Source: Ophioceras dolichostomum (taxonomy: Eukaryota > Ascomycota > Sordariomycetes > Magnaporthales > Ophioceraceae). From it: a stretch of 44,482 bases of DNA. The position numbers were made by a program, and so were the translations under genes. The notes below the pieces were generated by a model. That model was not told where the DNA came from. It was given only the letters and a program-made list of their open reading frames with translations, and searched no databases. The stretch is from assembly GCA_003049485.1 (NCBI GenBank), contig PYST01000318.1:1-44482 (forward strand). Reading direction: 5' to 3'. This document shows positions 11,217-21,671 of this stretch, in pieces. Numbering within the stretch: position 1 is the first letter of the stretch; each line of letters starts with the position of its first letter.

Positions 11217-11868
11217 AGTCCCCGCCCGTTGAGGAGGCCGGCGGCTCGGCGGCTCGGGAGACAGCGAGCGGCCCGCCACCGTCCTCTGAGCCGCAGCAGC
11301 AGCACCCCTCCTCTCCCATCCCTTCCCTCCGCTTTCCTCACCTATACTTTCTCGCCCGTTGACGATGAGCTGGCCAGGGCGACATACTCCCCCGCGACGA
11401 TTCTCTCCTCCGCCAACTTCCTTGTCGCTTCTGCCTTCCTCCCTCCCCCCCACACCCCCCTTTCTTTTTCTCTTTCTCTTTTCCTTTCCCCCCTTTTTCC
11501 TTTTTTTGCATCCTTTTTCCCCCTGGCGAACTGCACGGAATGGAATTCGTCATTTGGCTGAGGGCTGGCGCTGGCGCAAGCGACGAATTGGTTTTGGGTG
11601 CAATCCAGATTCCCTGGGTGTTGAAGCACGCCGGCGCATTTTCCTATGTTTTTATTTCTTGGGACATGATGCTTTTTTGCTGGCTGGAGTTCACGTTTTT
11701 TTTTTTTTTTCCACGGGTTTCGTCACCCGTACGACCGACATGTTCCTCCCTCCCAGATGCCATACAGCATCTCGATGTAAGGAGCATCAACCTCGATAGA
11801 GGCAGGCACAATGCCTCATTAGCTCTTGTGCTTATACATTAGCGGCACGTATGAGTTTCCTCCCAATA
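11217..11868. other. Low-complexity pyrimidine-rich intergenic stretch
   Basis: No gene. A long C/T-only tract covers about 11437-11521 and a run of T about 11697-11710. The open frames here are translations of simple sequence. Confidence 0.6.
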
Positions 11869-11998
11869 GCCTCCCGTGCTATTTGTATCCGAGTTCTCCT
11901 TGGCGGTACCGTCCGGGCTCCCGAGGACAAGTTCATCTTTCCTGGTAATCCTGACGATAGCGCCGCCGCGAACTCCGATACAAATAGTACGGGGAGGC
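11869..11998. mobile_element. Short element with 28-29 bp inverted ends (MITE-like)
   Basis: The left arm at 11869-11896 (GCCTCCCGTGCTATTTGTAT then CCGAGTTC) is the near-exact reverse complement of the right arm at 11970-11998, with two substitutions and one extra G. The interior (about 73 bp) is GC-rich and non-coding. The size and arms suit a miniature transposon or a strong hairpin. It shares no end sequence with the elements at 6710 and 8581. No target duplication was identified. Confidence 0.6.
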
Positions 11999-13675
11999 CC
12001 CTAGAAAGAATCTCTTTACGTGTATTTAGCACTCCTCTTATCGGTCAATGTACATGCCTGCGCGCCTCCGCGCGCCTCCTCCCTTCGTCTCTGTCCCTGC
12101 CTCCCTCCCTCGCTCCCTCGTTGCCTGTCGGGCTTCTTGCTCGTGCCACTCCCCTCCTCCTTTGCCCATACTCTCGCGTCAAGTCGTCGGTGTTCGAGTT
12201 GTGGGCGGCGGTCGGCATGCTTATGCATAGGTGGTTTCTGGGTGGGCGAGACTAAGTAGGTGTTGTATTGATGGGATGGGGAAACCGACAGCCGCCGCCG
12301 CCGCCCGCTGCTGCTGCTTCCGTCGCCAAATTTCCATCCTGAGAAGAGCCTGCACAGCTAGGGCGATGGTGTGATGATGATGCTGTGTTTCCTTCGCTAC
12401 CAAGGTAGCTAAGGTCCCCGACCTAACAGAACGCGTTCCGGCCAGCCAGGAAGGGTATTGCGCTTTTGGGGAAGCAAAAAGCAGGTTTAGGACCCTACGA
12501 GGTTGGGGAAAACAGTTCAGCTTGTGGTCGGCAGGCACCAATCAATGTGATGGTGGAACGTAACCTCGCAGGAATTACGTCTGTTAGTCTTTTTCGTGCA
12601 CAAGAGATATTGGCTGCAAGCACCCTTGTTTTTTCCTCATTCAGCAAGTCGATACTACGGTTCCCTCTTGCGTGGGCCTGCCTTGTTGGGGCCGTTACTG
12701 CCTTGCTGCCCGGAATTGGTGCTTTGCCTTGGTAGTCACGTATGAGGTGATTGCGAGGACCGGCCGAGGACCGGCCTGGACCCCGCTCGCGAGCAGGTTG
12801 TGCAACGCGAGCCGACTTCTGTTTAAACTCGGAGCCTCATCCGCCAATCCGGCCGTGTTAGCGGGGGAGGTGAGAATTTTCCCTGAAAGCTAGTAGCACT
12901 AGTACCTAGCGCCAGGTCCCTTTCTTTGGAAGTGTGGCCTCCTCTTATTCTTTGTTATAGGTGGGATGTGCCTATTTGGGTGTGTGTGGACATTGACTGA
13001 TCGGTCCTCTGCGTTCTGCATGTTATGCAGGCTCCCATCACGTCGGCGTACCGAGAGAGAAGGGCGATAGAACCTACGGAGGGATAGGGAGGGAGGGGGA
13101 TATGGCGCTGGGTGGATTTTTCTTTCTTCGACTGTTCGGTTGGTTGCATATCTCTGTTCCCGAACGGGGTTGCTTCAAACTCTACACCTCCATCGGACGG
13201 CCTCTGGTCGAGTGATTGTGCCGAGGAGGGGCTTGGAGAATTTCCTGGTCAAAAGGGAAGGAGATATCGGAAGACAAGAAGAGGACGAGATGGTCATTTG
13301 CCGCTCTCTTCGCTTGCCTGCAGGAACTACGTCAGTGGCGTGTTAAAGTTGCATTATTCTTCTGATATCTTTCCTATCTTGACAGTGCATCCGTCAGAAA
13401 GAGGTTGATGGCTGGCAGCTGGGCTGATGCACGCCATGCCCTGGCGAGGAGGTGAAGGGAAAAAGAGGGCCAGGATGCAGTGCCAGACACCCGAAGTCGG
13501 ATGAGCGGCAGAAGAAATAGGATGAACGAGCTGTTGGGATGTTTGTAAGAAGCTTTTACGTAATTAATTCGTCTTTAGTATCCCGCGTGGGATAGTGGTG
13601 TTATCATTCCCGGGCTTCATGTTGTCAATTTCTCACGGATGTAGATCCCCTCGACGCGGATGGGATGGGAGACCT
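11999..13675. other. Gene-free intergenic region
   Basis: Only short overlapping frames on both strands, with no domain, signal peptide or intron pattern that supports a gene. It includes a GCC/GCT-rich run near 12288-12310. Nothing else recognised. Confidence 0.4.
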
Positions 13676-14161
13676 CTATGCCCAGGGGAACTTCTTGTCC
13701 GCGTCTTCTACATATCTAGTTCCCGGTAAAGTCATCCCCTTGGTAATTTGTCGCTTTATTTTTGTCCTTTCTATAAATTTGATGATATCTTGCGTTAATC
13801 TACGAGAATATGGCGGTGGTGAATCTCTCCGTACTAAATCACATATATCATTTTTTGCATCCTTGGACGGGTCTCTCATGCCTTGCCCTTCTATATCGAT
13901 CCCGGTATTAGGGATATCCCCTTGCTTAGCTCGGGAAATTGGTCCATCTGTCGACGGAGCGCATCTCCGGTCGCGCGTGGGCCGCATGACCAAGGGAGTG
14001 AGGGGCAAGTCGCCTCTTGTTTGTTCCATCCGCCGGCAGGCATCCTGTCTTGGACCAACCAAGGAAACCTGTGCTATCTTTTCAACCTCATTGTAGGGGG
14101 TATAGTTGGCAGTGTTGTATTCTAGTTCCGAGAGTCGCCTGTATTGGTCCTGAGAAAGCAA
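13676..14161 (-). CDS. AT-rich hypothetical ORF, 161 residues
   Basis: Open frame with unusual composition for this window: its 3' half uses many A/T-ending codons (AAA, ATA, TTA, GTA, AAT), unlike the GC-ending codons of the clear genes. The protein is basic and polar, without membrane helix or signal peptide (for example YNEVEKIAQVSLVGPRQD and LTQDIIKFIERTKIKRQI). A pyrimidine-rich TTTCTCAG lies just at the first codons, so the frame could be an internal exon rather than a complete gene. It could belong to a decayed mobile element, be a foreign or fast-evolving gene, or be chance. Function not recognised. Confidence 0.25.
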   Translation of the reverse strand: MLSQDQYRRLSELEYNTANYTPYNEVEKIAQVSLVGPRQDACRRMEQTRGDLPLTPLVMRPTRDRRCAPSTDGPISRAKQGDIPNTGIDIEGQGMRDPSKDAKNDICDLVRRDSPPPYSRRLTQDIIKFIERTKIKRQITKGMTLPGTRYVEDADKKFPWA

Positions 14162-16666
14162 GGATCTTCAGAGAATTTCAAGAAGTGGGCATCAAAACGG
14201 CCCCCAAAAGACTCCTCGAGCCCATGGCATCGGGAAGCCATGAAAGGCCCGACTACGGAACAAGACTGTGGGTGAAAGAAGGGGGGAGACTGGAACATAT
14301 CCATGCCCGTTAGACGCCCGTCGACGATCATATCTAGGTCTAGAAGGTGCAAGAAAGCTGTTTCCACGACTGAGCTGGCTTGCTTCCGGTGTTTGTTGAG
14401 GACATGGGGATTCGAGGCAGGTATAAGCAGGAAAGAGTTCTGGGAGGAGCTAGTGAAGAGTTCCGAAGGGCTTCCGCAAACTTTTCGCTCGAAAGCTGCA
14501 TGGGTCTTACCGCGAAATGAAACCCGGCAAGACCGAGCCGTCACCCCGCGTCTGCTGAAAGGCAACATCAGCCACAGCTAAATCTGACTGGCTGGAACGT
14601 GCCGGTGCTGGAGCTCGAGGGGAGGGGGCCAGAGGTTGTGTTACGGCAGACGAACGAATGTGCAGTTCTCCTGGCTGGTTTCTCCTCTTCTGTTCTCTCT
14701 CCCGTTGCTCCGTTTTCGCCGTTGGCACAGCCGCCACGGTGGCCAGCCAGCGGGGTCGGACATGCGAAGGTGACCTCGGGCTGGCTCTTGCAGGATTCCT
14801 CGACCAATACTCGAGATCGAATCTCTTCGGCTGGCGTTGGCCCGTTTCCGAAGTGTCATGACGTAGTCCAAGTTCGCCAAAGTCTTGTGTGTAAATTCCG
14901 AGAGGTTTTTTCTCCTTCCCATTGCCAGCCGCCATCGTTGCCAAATTGTCCGGGGACGGAACCTCCGATGTAATGGAGGGTCGGAACGTCGAAGGCTAAC
15001 ATAACAAAAGGAGTTGGCTGTCACATCCCGCGCACAAGTGCTATTTGTTCACCATGACTTCAGACCCGATATTAAGGTACCGTGGTTTGTCGAGGTCGGA
15101 CAGCAGCGGCAGCAACGTGGCCCAGCATGTTGTATACTCTATGCTGTGGCCTTGTCTGCTGCTTGCCGGATCCGTGGGTCGTTGGATCTTCTGTGAGCGA
15201 ACTGTATCAACGCGAAAGTAGGTATAGATTAGGCTGGTCGATGAGTCGAGGTGTCGTTGCTTTTGTCTTTCGTCAATCATTACGGTAGGCGGAATTCTGG
15301 GGGGCACATAGATCCAAACGAGATTGATGCTACGGCGCTATCCCCCATCTGTTGTAGTGAGGCTCGCCGTAACTTCCGTCGGAGGAACCGATGCAGATCA
15401 ACGATCTGATGATGGGCTGCTAAAGCGCCTGACTGGAACTGGGTCGCTTGAAGATACTGGAATTTGGTCAGAACTCTGATTCTTGGATTTGCGGGGTAGC
15501 GATATTGGACGAAGCAACCAATATGTGACTTTGTCCAGAGGGTGTGGTACCTGGTTGAGGAACGTCCAGCTCCGTTTCTGCTGCTATGAAGGGACAGTGA
15601 CGGTGCGAGGCTTCAATGATTCGCTCGAGAAGAGTCCAACCCGCATATGCAGGCTTCGGCGGGGAACGCTGAAGTAGCATTGCAGTCCTGACACGCGTGG
15701 GCCAATAAGGAGCAACGACAGGGATGGACGTCAATGTAATTTTCACGTCGCCCGTGTGGGCGGCTCGGGCTACACCTCTACACGGCACCGAACTGGCTAT
15801 GGCGCATTGAGAGGGGCAGCCTGTCTTTCAACTTCCTCCATCCATACAGAATGTGGTATTGGGTCTTCCGTTTGTTTCATGGTAGGCCGGTGAACGAACA
15901 GGATAGCACAGGTAGATAGATGCCTGAGCAAACTGAGCAAACATTCTTCCTCATGCAAAATCGTGACACATCGGTTACTGCTCATTGGTTCTTCTCATTG
16001 GGTCTAACACTCTTCCAACTCTAGGGACTGTGATTCGCTGACGTCGTGTTGAGGATGCTCTCCCGCACTTACCCAGATACCCCGGAGTGATCGACATTAA
16101 GCCGTGTTGGCAAAGTCTCCTATTCTTAGCCCACTTTACTTTTAAGCTTAGTTTATTCCATTCTCGTGCGATGTCAATTCATCTTGAACGCGTAGTCGGG
16201 CCTGAAGGGCCGATATGCTGGTCAATATTTTCCGTAGCATTGCCACCTTTCGTTCCAACTTCTGGCTGGCGACCTAAGTTCCCTGTTAGCTGGAGGTGCT
16301 TCCATTCACCTGGTTCGGAATGGATCGTCATCGTGCAGCTCACCGAGAGCATCTTTGTACAACCCTCTGCCAAGGTTTCCGTTCCGAACACCCCCCTTGA
16401 CTCCTGAGCCAACAGGGGACGGTGGAGATGAGGAGAGACTGAGAGCAGGGATAGAGGGCACAGCCATGATTCTCCGGATGAAATAACTCAGAGAATAGAG
16501 CGGAGTTGTTGGAGCCCCCGAAGATGCTCGACGACGATCTTTGCCAGTTGCTTCAAAGTTGTGGCGATCGTTACTTCTTGAGACCAGAAAAGAGAGACCG
16601 AAGCCGGAGACAACAACTATGTGGCAAGATGAGAAGAATTAGAGGCTTTTAGCTGGAGATTCTGTG
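14162..16666. other. Gene-poor intergenic region
   Basis: Open frames of 60-148 codons occur on both strands (for example minus 14122-14568 and 14507-14944), but none shows a domain or a convincing exon structure. A multi-exon minus-strand gene across 13.7-15.0 kb cannot be excluded. No RNA gene or repeat of note was seen. Confidence 0.35.
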
Positions 16667-16674
16667 TATAAATA
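16667..16674 (+). promoter_or_regulatory. TATA box of the hydrophobin gene
   Basis: TATAAATA lies 158 bases before the chosen start codon. Transcription would start at roughly 16695-16705, giving a C/T-rich leader of about 120 bases. This placement argues against the in-frame ATG at 16702 as the translation start. Confidence 0.6.
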
Positions 16675-16824
16675 TCCCCTGAATCGCCCTTCTTCCAAGC
16701 CATGAAATCTCTTCTCATCAGCATCCTCATCTCAAGTCTCCAAGTCTCCAGCCTCATATCTAGCTCCAGCCAACAAGCCCCTTCTTCAGATCTGCACGAT
16801 CCCCCATCCCCACCCCTCTTCAAA

Positions 16825-17274
16825 ATGAAGTTCAACGCCATCATCGTTGCCCTCTTCGCCGGCCTTGCGGTCGCTGTTCCCACCGGCGGCGGTGGCGGCG
16901 GCGGCGGCTCCCCTCCCTACGACCCCTGCTCCGGGCTCACGGATGTGCCGCAGTGCTGCGCTACGGACATCCTCGGCGTTGCCGATCTTGACTGTGCTTC
17001 CCGTGTGTCTTCCCTCTCCCCCTGATCCTTCGATGAGAGCATATTAGAGTGATGACTGACATCCCCAAAGCCACCAAGGTCCCCACCTCTCCGGCCGACT
17101 TCCGCGCCATCTGCGCCGCGGGCGGCCAGCGTGCTCGCTGCTGCGCTATCCCTGTCGTGAGTGCTAGCCCCAACATTGGCGAACGTTCCATAACTTTGAC
17201 TAACTACTGACACTCACTTCTCCTCTGTACAGCTCGGCCAGGACCTTATCTGCGTCACCCCCGTTGGCGTCTAA
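16825..17274 (+). CDS. Class II hydrophobin
   Basis: CDS join 16825..17002, 17071..17156, 17233..17274; 101 residues. The start has a good context (CAAAATG) and gives a clean signal peptide (MKFNAIIVALFAGLAVAVP) followed by a Gly run. Introns use GTGTGT and GTGAGT donors; both junctions restore the family frame. All eight cysteines are present, spaced C-x8-CC-x11-C-x16-C-x8-CC-x10-C, the class II pattern except that the first loop is one residue shorter than the usual nine. Conserved blocks include QCCATDILGVADLDC and CCAIPVLGQDLIC. Such proteins are secreted and self-assemble at air-water interfaces, coating hyphae and spores and aiding attachment. An in-frame upstream ATG at 16702 would add 41 residues but sits almost at the predicted transcription start, so it was not used. 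Confidence 0.95.
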
Positions 17275-17883
17275 ACACTGGTCTTCAATGCTGGATGACT
17301 TAGTGAGAGGTGTGTCAGGCAAGGGATGAAGGATCAGGAGAGGCACCCGGCTACTTTATGGGTGCCTCTTCCTTGCACGCCTCGGGGACAGCGGAATATC
17401 TTACGAACCAGATTGTTTCCCCCACGTTCTCATTCTCTATGTCATTGCTGGGCGCTCAGCGTACGTTCATTTTGGTCACGATTTGCGATTTCATCCCTTC
17501 TTGCCGTTTCAGTTTCCTTTGCTTTCATCCTTGGGACTGCGCAGTTCTCATACCTAAAAAAGGGGAGGTCTCCTTATTCGGCGCATTAATGGAGGAAATT
17601 TGTAAGGATGAGTGACATTGAGTCTCGGACCTCGAGGGCATCATTTCATCCGTTCTAGGTACAACTCTCAAGGTAGCTAGCTGTTCTAGTAATGCAATGA
17701 AGAAGATTGGTCCCAATTGTGTCCTCTGCTTCCTGGAGCGTGATGAATTTGCCCCTTTGCATGTTATGAAGCGAGAAAGAAAGCGAGACCGACTACTGTC
17801 GCCACAAAGTTTAGGCGCACACTCCAGCACCAACCTCCGGTAAACATAACGAGTGATGTGTCGGATATGGTAAATTATCTTCG
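17275..17883. other. 3' flank of the hydrophobin gene
   Basis: No supported gene. The open frames on both strands have no recognisable content. Confidence 0.4.
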
Positions 17884-18875
17884 AGTGACGCTCAGCCGAG
17901 TGTGGGAATGCATTCCTATCAAAAGAACAGCTGATGAAGATATGCCAGTGAGTAAGGCCAAAGGGCTATAAAAGGTGCGGTTGGGAGGGTCTCGTGAGGC
18001 GCCTGAAGACTGAAGCAAAACTGCTTACCGTAGAATGGCATGGAAGTACGTTGATTCGTGACTGCATGCCTCTAGCACGGGGACAGCGAGGGTGACTCTT
18101 CTTCAGGGGTAGCTTCTTCACGCTGGACGCCCCGATGAGGCATGTGCTGTAATTACCTATAGAGGAAGTGGATGAATATCTGGGATTCGCCGCTCGAACG
18201 AGCCTGGTCACTGCGGCACTGGCTGGCGAATTTGGAAAACGAATTATGAATACCTAGATCCTGACGCAAGATTCTCCTTAGGCAATCGCCAGGCATCGCA
18301 CCATCAAGGCGCCAAGCCGGACATGGCTTTCGGCGAACTCCTCAAGATAGTAATTCAAGCCGCCGATGCAGCCACCACCGACTGTCACAAGAATCCCGTC
18401 AGGATCGAGATGGTCTGCCGCGTACTGGCAAGAAACGCCGCCAACCTCGCGCTCCTCATCTTCGCCGAATGTCGTGGGAGGGTCGGAAGTTAACACTGGA
18501 CTTCCCTCTCGCTGCTCTCGCCAACAACAGCTTCGGCACCTTCAAGGACAAGATTAAGACTGTCCCGGCGAAGGACAGCGTCGGCACCTCCGAGGATGAC
18601 GCCGCCCTAGCCGACGACGGCGTCGGTATCTTTGAGGACAAGCTGGAGGAATACATTTCGGGGCAGATCGACGGCAGCCAGCGCATTCACGAGAAGAGGG
18701 ATGTCTTTACGGATCGCCTATCTAGGGAGATTACGAGGCTATCATCTGCACAATCGAGACACGCCTCCATTCTCCAGCCTACGGGACTGAGACAGCCTCG
18801 TGGGAACAGGAAGCATACAATATATGGAAGGTTGACGCAGTTCGGGAAGCGGTTGAGAGAATGGTCAAGTTGACT
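17884..18875 (+). pseudogene. Decayed gene, copy A of a diverged duplicate pair
   Basis: This stretch aligns by eye with 20136-21260. Shared blocks include CAGCCGAGT, ACAGCTGA, CTCGTGAGGC, AGAAACGCCGCCAA and CACCTCCGAGGA. The best protein frames read VCRVLARNAANLALLIFAE, then after a shift MSWEGRKLTL and FPLAALANNSFGTFKDKI. Compared with copy B, which has GCCGAGATGTC, copy A reads GCCGAATGTC at about 18464-18473, a one-base loss that breaks the frame. After the shift a 134-codon frame stays open to 18873. I do not recognise the family. Exact limits are uncertain. Confidence 0.4.
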
Positions 18876-19425
18876 TTGGGTCATCAGATACAAATGGGAA
18901 TAACCTTGCCCTTTGGTATATCCAGAGGAAGCTTGGGTCTATGGACGCGGGCATGCAAAGGCTGATTGCTCTTCTATCAATGCTGTGGAAGTCTTCTGGC
19001 GTGTTTGTTTGAAAGGGAAAGGGGAGGAGGAGGGGTGGTCGACACTCTGAGTCAGTTATATTCTCTAGATGGATAGTAATAGTAGATATCGTACCCTCAA
19101 CGCTGAGAGCTCATACTACTAGCACTAAAATCAACGTCGTCTCTCAAGTTCCAGGCCTTGACGACTTTCTCGTCTCCACGTCACAATACCACTGGGTGGA
19201 CGAAATCAGGTCAGAAGAAAAAAGCCTTGTCTTCCCCATCCTCTCCATGGGCCGATCAAGTGAGGTGGGCCCGGCTGCACATTCACTGCTCCTAGGTCCC
19301 ATCGTAACTGCCGCCAGCAACGCGTGACGCGTCGTAGCCTTTATATACAATTTCCTACGAGTAGCTTTCAACAATCTTCCAACGGAGCAATGGTCTAGTT
19401 GGTTATCCTCCCGGAGGTTCCAATG
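18876..19425. other. Intergenic spacer before the minisatellite
   Basis: No supported gene. At 19384-19402 a tRNA-like start with a Pol III A-box match (TGGTCTAGTTGG) is present, but no matching tRNA body follows. Confidence 0.3.
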
Positions 19426-19517
19426 GGGACAACCCCCTCGTTGGGACAACCCCCTCGTTGGGACAACCCCCTCGTTGGGACAACCCCCTCGTTGGGACAA
19501 CCCCCTCGTTGGGACAG
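19426..19517. repeat. 17-bp minisatellite, 5.4 copies
   Basis: Five identical head-to-tail units of GGGACAACCCCCTCGTT run from 19426 to 19510, followed by a partial sixth (GGGACA). The units show no variation, which suggests recent expansion or a collapsed/expanded assembly. On the minus strand the array reads as a Pro/Thr/Arg/Gly-type repeat peptide, which is only a by-product. Confidence 0.95.
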
Positions 19518-19548
19518 CCAATTGCAATAATATGGCCCGGTTATAGGT

Positions 19549-19591
19549 GATTGGTATTGCATTCGAAGTNGATTGGTATTGCATTCGAAGT
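19549..19591. other. Assembly scar: 21-bp duplication around a single N
   Basis: The 21 bases from GATTGGTATTGC to GAAGT at 19549-19569 are repeated exactly at 19571-19591, with the only N of the window at 19570 between them. This is what two overlapping contig ends joined with a placeholder base look like; the genome probably has one copy here or an unresolved gap. Confidence 0.85.
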
Positions 19592-19609
19592 TGCCGATTC
19601 GAACCACCG

Positions 19610-19680
19610 TTTCTTTTTTACTTTTACTTTCTTTTTCTTTTTCTTTTTCTTTTCGTTTTTTCTTTCTTTTTTCTTTTTTT
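19610..19680. repeat. T-rich (CTTTTT)n tract
   Basis: About 70 bases of almost pure T with interspersed C, mostly in CTTTTT units, directly after a Pol III B-box-like GATTCGAACC at 19596-19605. Confidence 0.85.
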
Positions 19681-19995
19681 GCTCTTCTGCCTTACCTCAC
19701 TTGTTATTTCGTTTACATTCTTTTCACCTATCAAGTGGCGCCAGGATCGGTGCTGAACACCTCATACACGTCCTGAAATCAGCAGACGGGTGCGCAGATC
19801 AGAAGCCATAAATACTAGCACTCGAAAACGTAAACCCCTCTAGCCTTTTGTCTAAAGCCAGACTATTCCAAGGCAAATACCCTCTAATACAACACGGCGG
19901 CTACCGCCTGAATGGGACCTGCGTCACGGTGTGAGCGGTAGCTCTTTCTTTTGGTATGGGCGATTAATTGCGGGTATGATATTTCTCATTGAATC

Positions 19996-20015
19996 GTGTG
20001 TGTGTGTGTGTGTGT
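19996..20015. repeat. (GT)10 microsatellite
   Basis: Twenty bases of perfect GT dinucleotide, followed by TCGTGTG. Confidence 0.95.
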
Positions 20016-20135
20016 TCGTGTGCAATGAGCTGAGATAGAGAGACCAGATAATCCACCGGGACTGCATGCGGTTAAGTGAGCATGCGAATGCCAGTGAGAT
20101 CTTGCAGGGAGGTGATGCGGCGCCTCAGGCATGCC

Positions 20136-21260
20136 TTCTGGTGACTTCCAGCCGAGTTTGAGAATAGATTCTCGATTCCTTTTGAATGGAGGGTTCTCCG
20201 AAGGACAGCTGACGGGAAGCAACGAGTGAGTGGCTCAGAAAGGGTCAAGGGCTGTAGAGGGGAGTGTATCGTGAGGCAAGTTCCAAATCGAAGCAATGGT
20301 ACAGAGAGAGAGGTGCGGGAGTGGGTTGCACGCGATACCTGGGCCTCGAATGTCTGGTTGCGTGCCACCGCCACGGGGACATCGGAGGCCCTATCGTGCG
20401 GCCTTCTCGCATTTCTTTGATGGAGAGAGCTTCTTCACGCTACCGGTCGCCTCATTGAGTTGCCAGTTGTGGCTGCATCGAGGCCATGGGTGAATATCGG
20501 ACAAGGCCCGGCCATTATCCTCAGGTAGCATCATAGTCTAGCCGGCCATGGTCATGGATTTGCTCGAGCTCCGGGTGGTAGTAAAGGGCCAAGGGCTCGG
20601 CGCTGCCAAAGACCATCCGTCCGCAGGAACACCTACGCCGCGAGTAGGCCGTCAGAATAACGGCCAGAAACGCCGCCAATTTGGCGCTCGTCACCTGCGC
20701 CGAGATGTCACTGCCGCAGTCAGATGCTGGCAAAGGTTTTCCCTTCCACGGCCATGGCCAATGGGAGCTTCAACACCTCCGAGGACACGCTGTACGACGA
20801 TGTTATGGACCACATGCGGCTCCGCTGCCGTCGGAGCTACGGGACACGGAAAGGAGGACTGGCTTGCCGCGATTTCAATTGCGAGTGCTATCGAAGCCCA
20901 CGTTAAGGCGCGCATCAAGCATTACCGCGGGGTGATGGGAACTACGGAGCTGGGGATTTACATGGAGTCTACGGCGCAAGAGGTTCCGGGCAGGGTTTGG
21001 GGCATGGTTCACTCAACACTGGGCGTTTACTGGTAACAGAATATCTTTGGATTCGAGATACCTGGGTTCTTGAGCAAACTTGTGGTGACGGACATGGATG
21101 GGAGTATCAGAAACTTTCTGGGATGGAGGTGGTGAGGGGCTTTGCGAATCAGATCGGACATCTGGTCGACATGATCGTCGGCAGTAACCTTGTTGAGACT
21201 ATGCCGAGCGGAGACAGACTTGCATCCATGAAACCCGGGCAGCTTTGCTGGGGGGAATGA
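20136..21260 (+). pseudogene. Decayed gene, copy B of a diverged duplicate pair
   Basis: Homologous to 17884-18875. Protein fragments in changing frames read VRITARNAANLALVTCAEMS, then (after a shift near the GGCAAAGG at about 20725-20735) FPSTAMANGSFNTSEDTLYD, matching copy A in order (AEMS, FP, A-AN-SF-T, D). A later frame gives LGIYMESTAQEVPGRVWGM. At least one frameshift and several stops prevent one reading frame. It sits about 1.3 kb downstream of copy A in the same orientation, which suggests an old tandem duplication. The family is not recognised. Confidence 0.4.
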
Positions 21261-21671
21261 GGAAGATAGGGCGTTTCATGCCAACGACTTAGATAGCATT
21301 ACCCTGTGAAGGGTACCTATATGGCTTCCTTGGGTATCCCGTGGCACCATGAAGATCACGGCTGCACGAATACCTTAGCTCGTGGGCCTTGCCAACGATA
21401 CGTCGCCACATACTACTCGTGCCCCCGGCTTATCTCACGCTAATAATATCAGAGTTCGTCTTCTTCCGAACCCTTTACAGGCCATGTCGCCATTGAAGGA
21501 TTTTGATCCTCCCTCTCCGGGCCTCGGCCGGACACGCAGGGGATGGATGGTCCCTCCCCACTAGGTCTTTCGGACCCAGCGGGCCATCATTGGAGTCGCC
21601 AGTCCGAACCCCATCCTCGCTGTCGTTGCATCCACCTATCGACACTGAACCAACGTCCATGTCCCCAGACG
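21261..21671. other. Intergenic region, 3' side of the F-box-like gene
   Basis: No gene supported. The open frames overlap the 3' end of the minus-strand gene. Confidence 0.4.
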
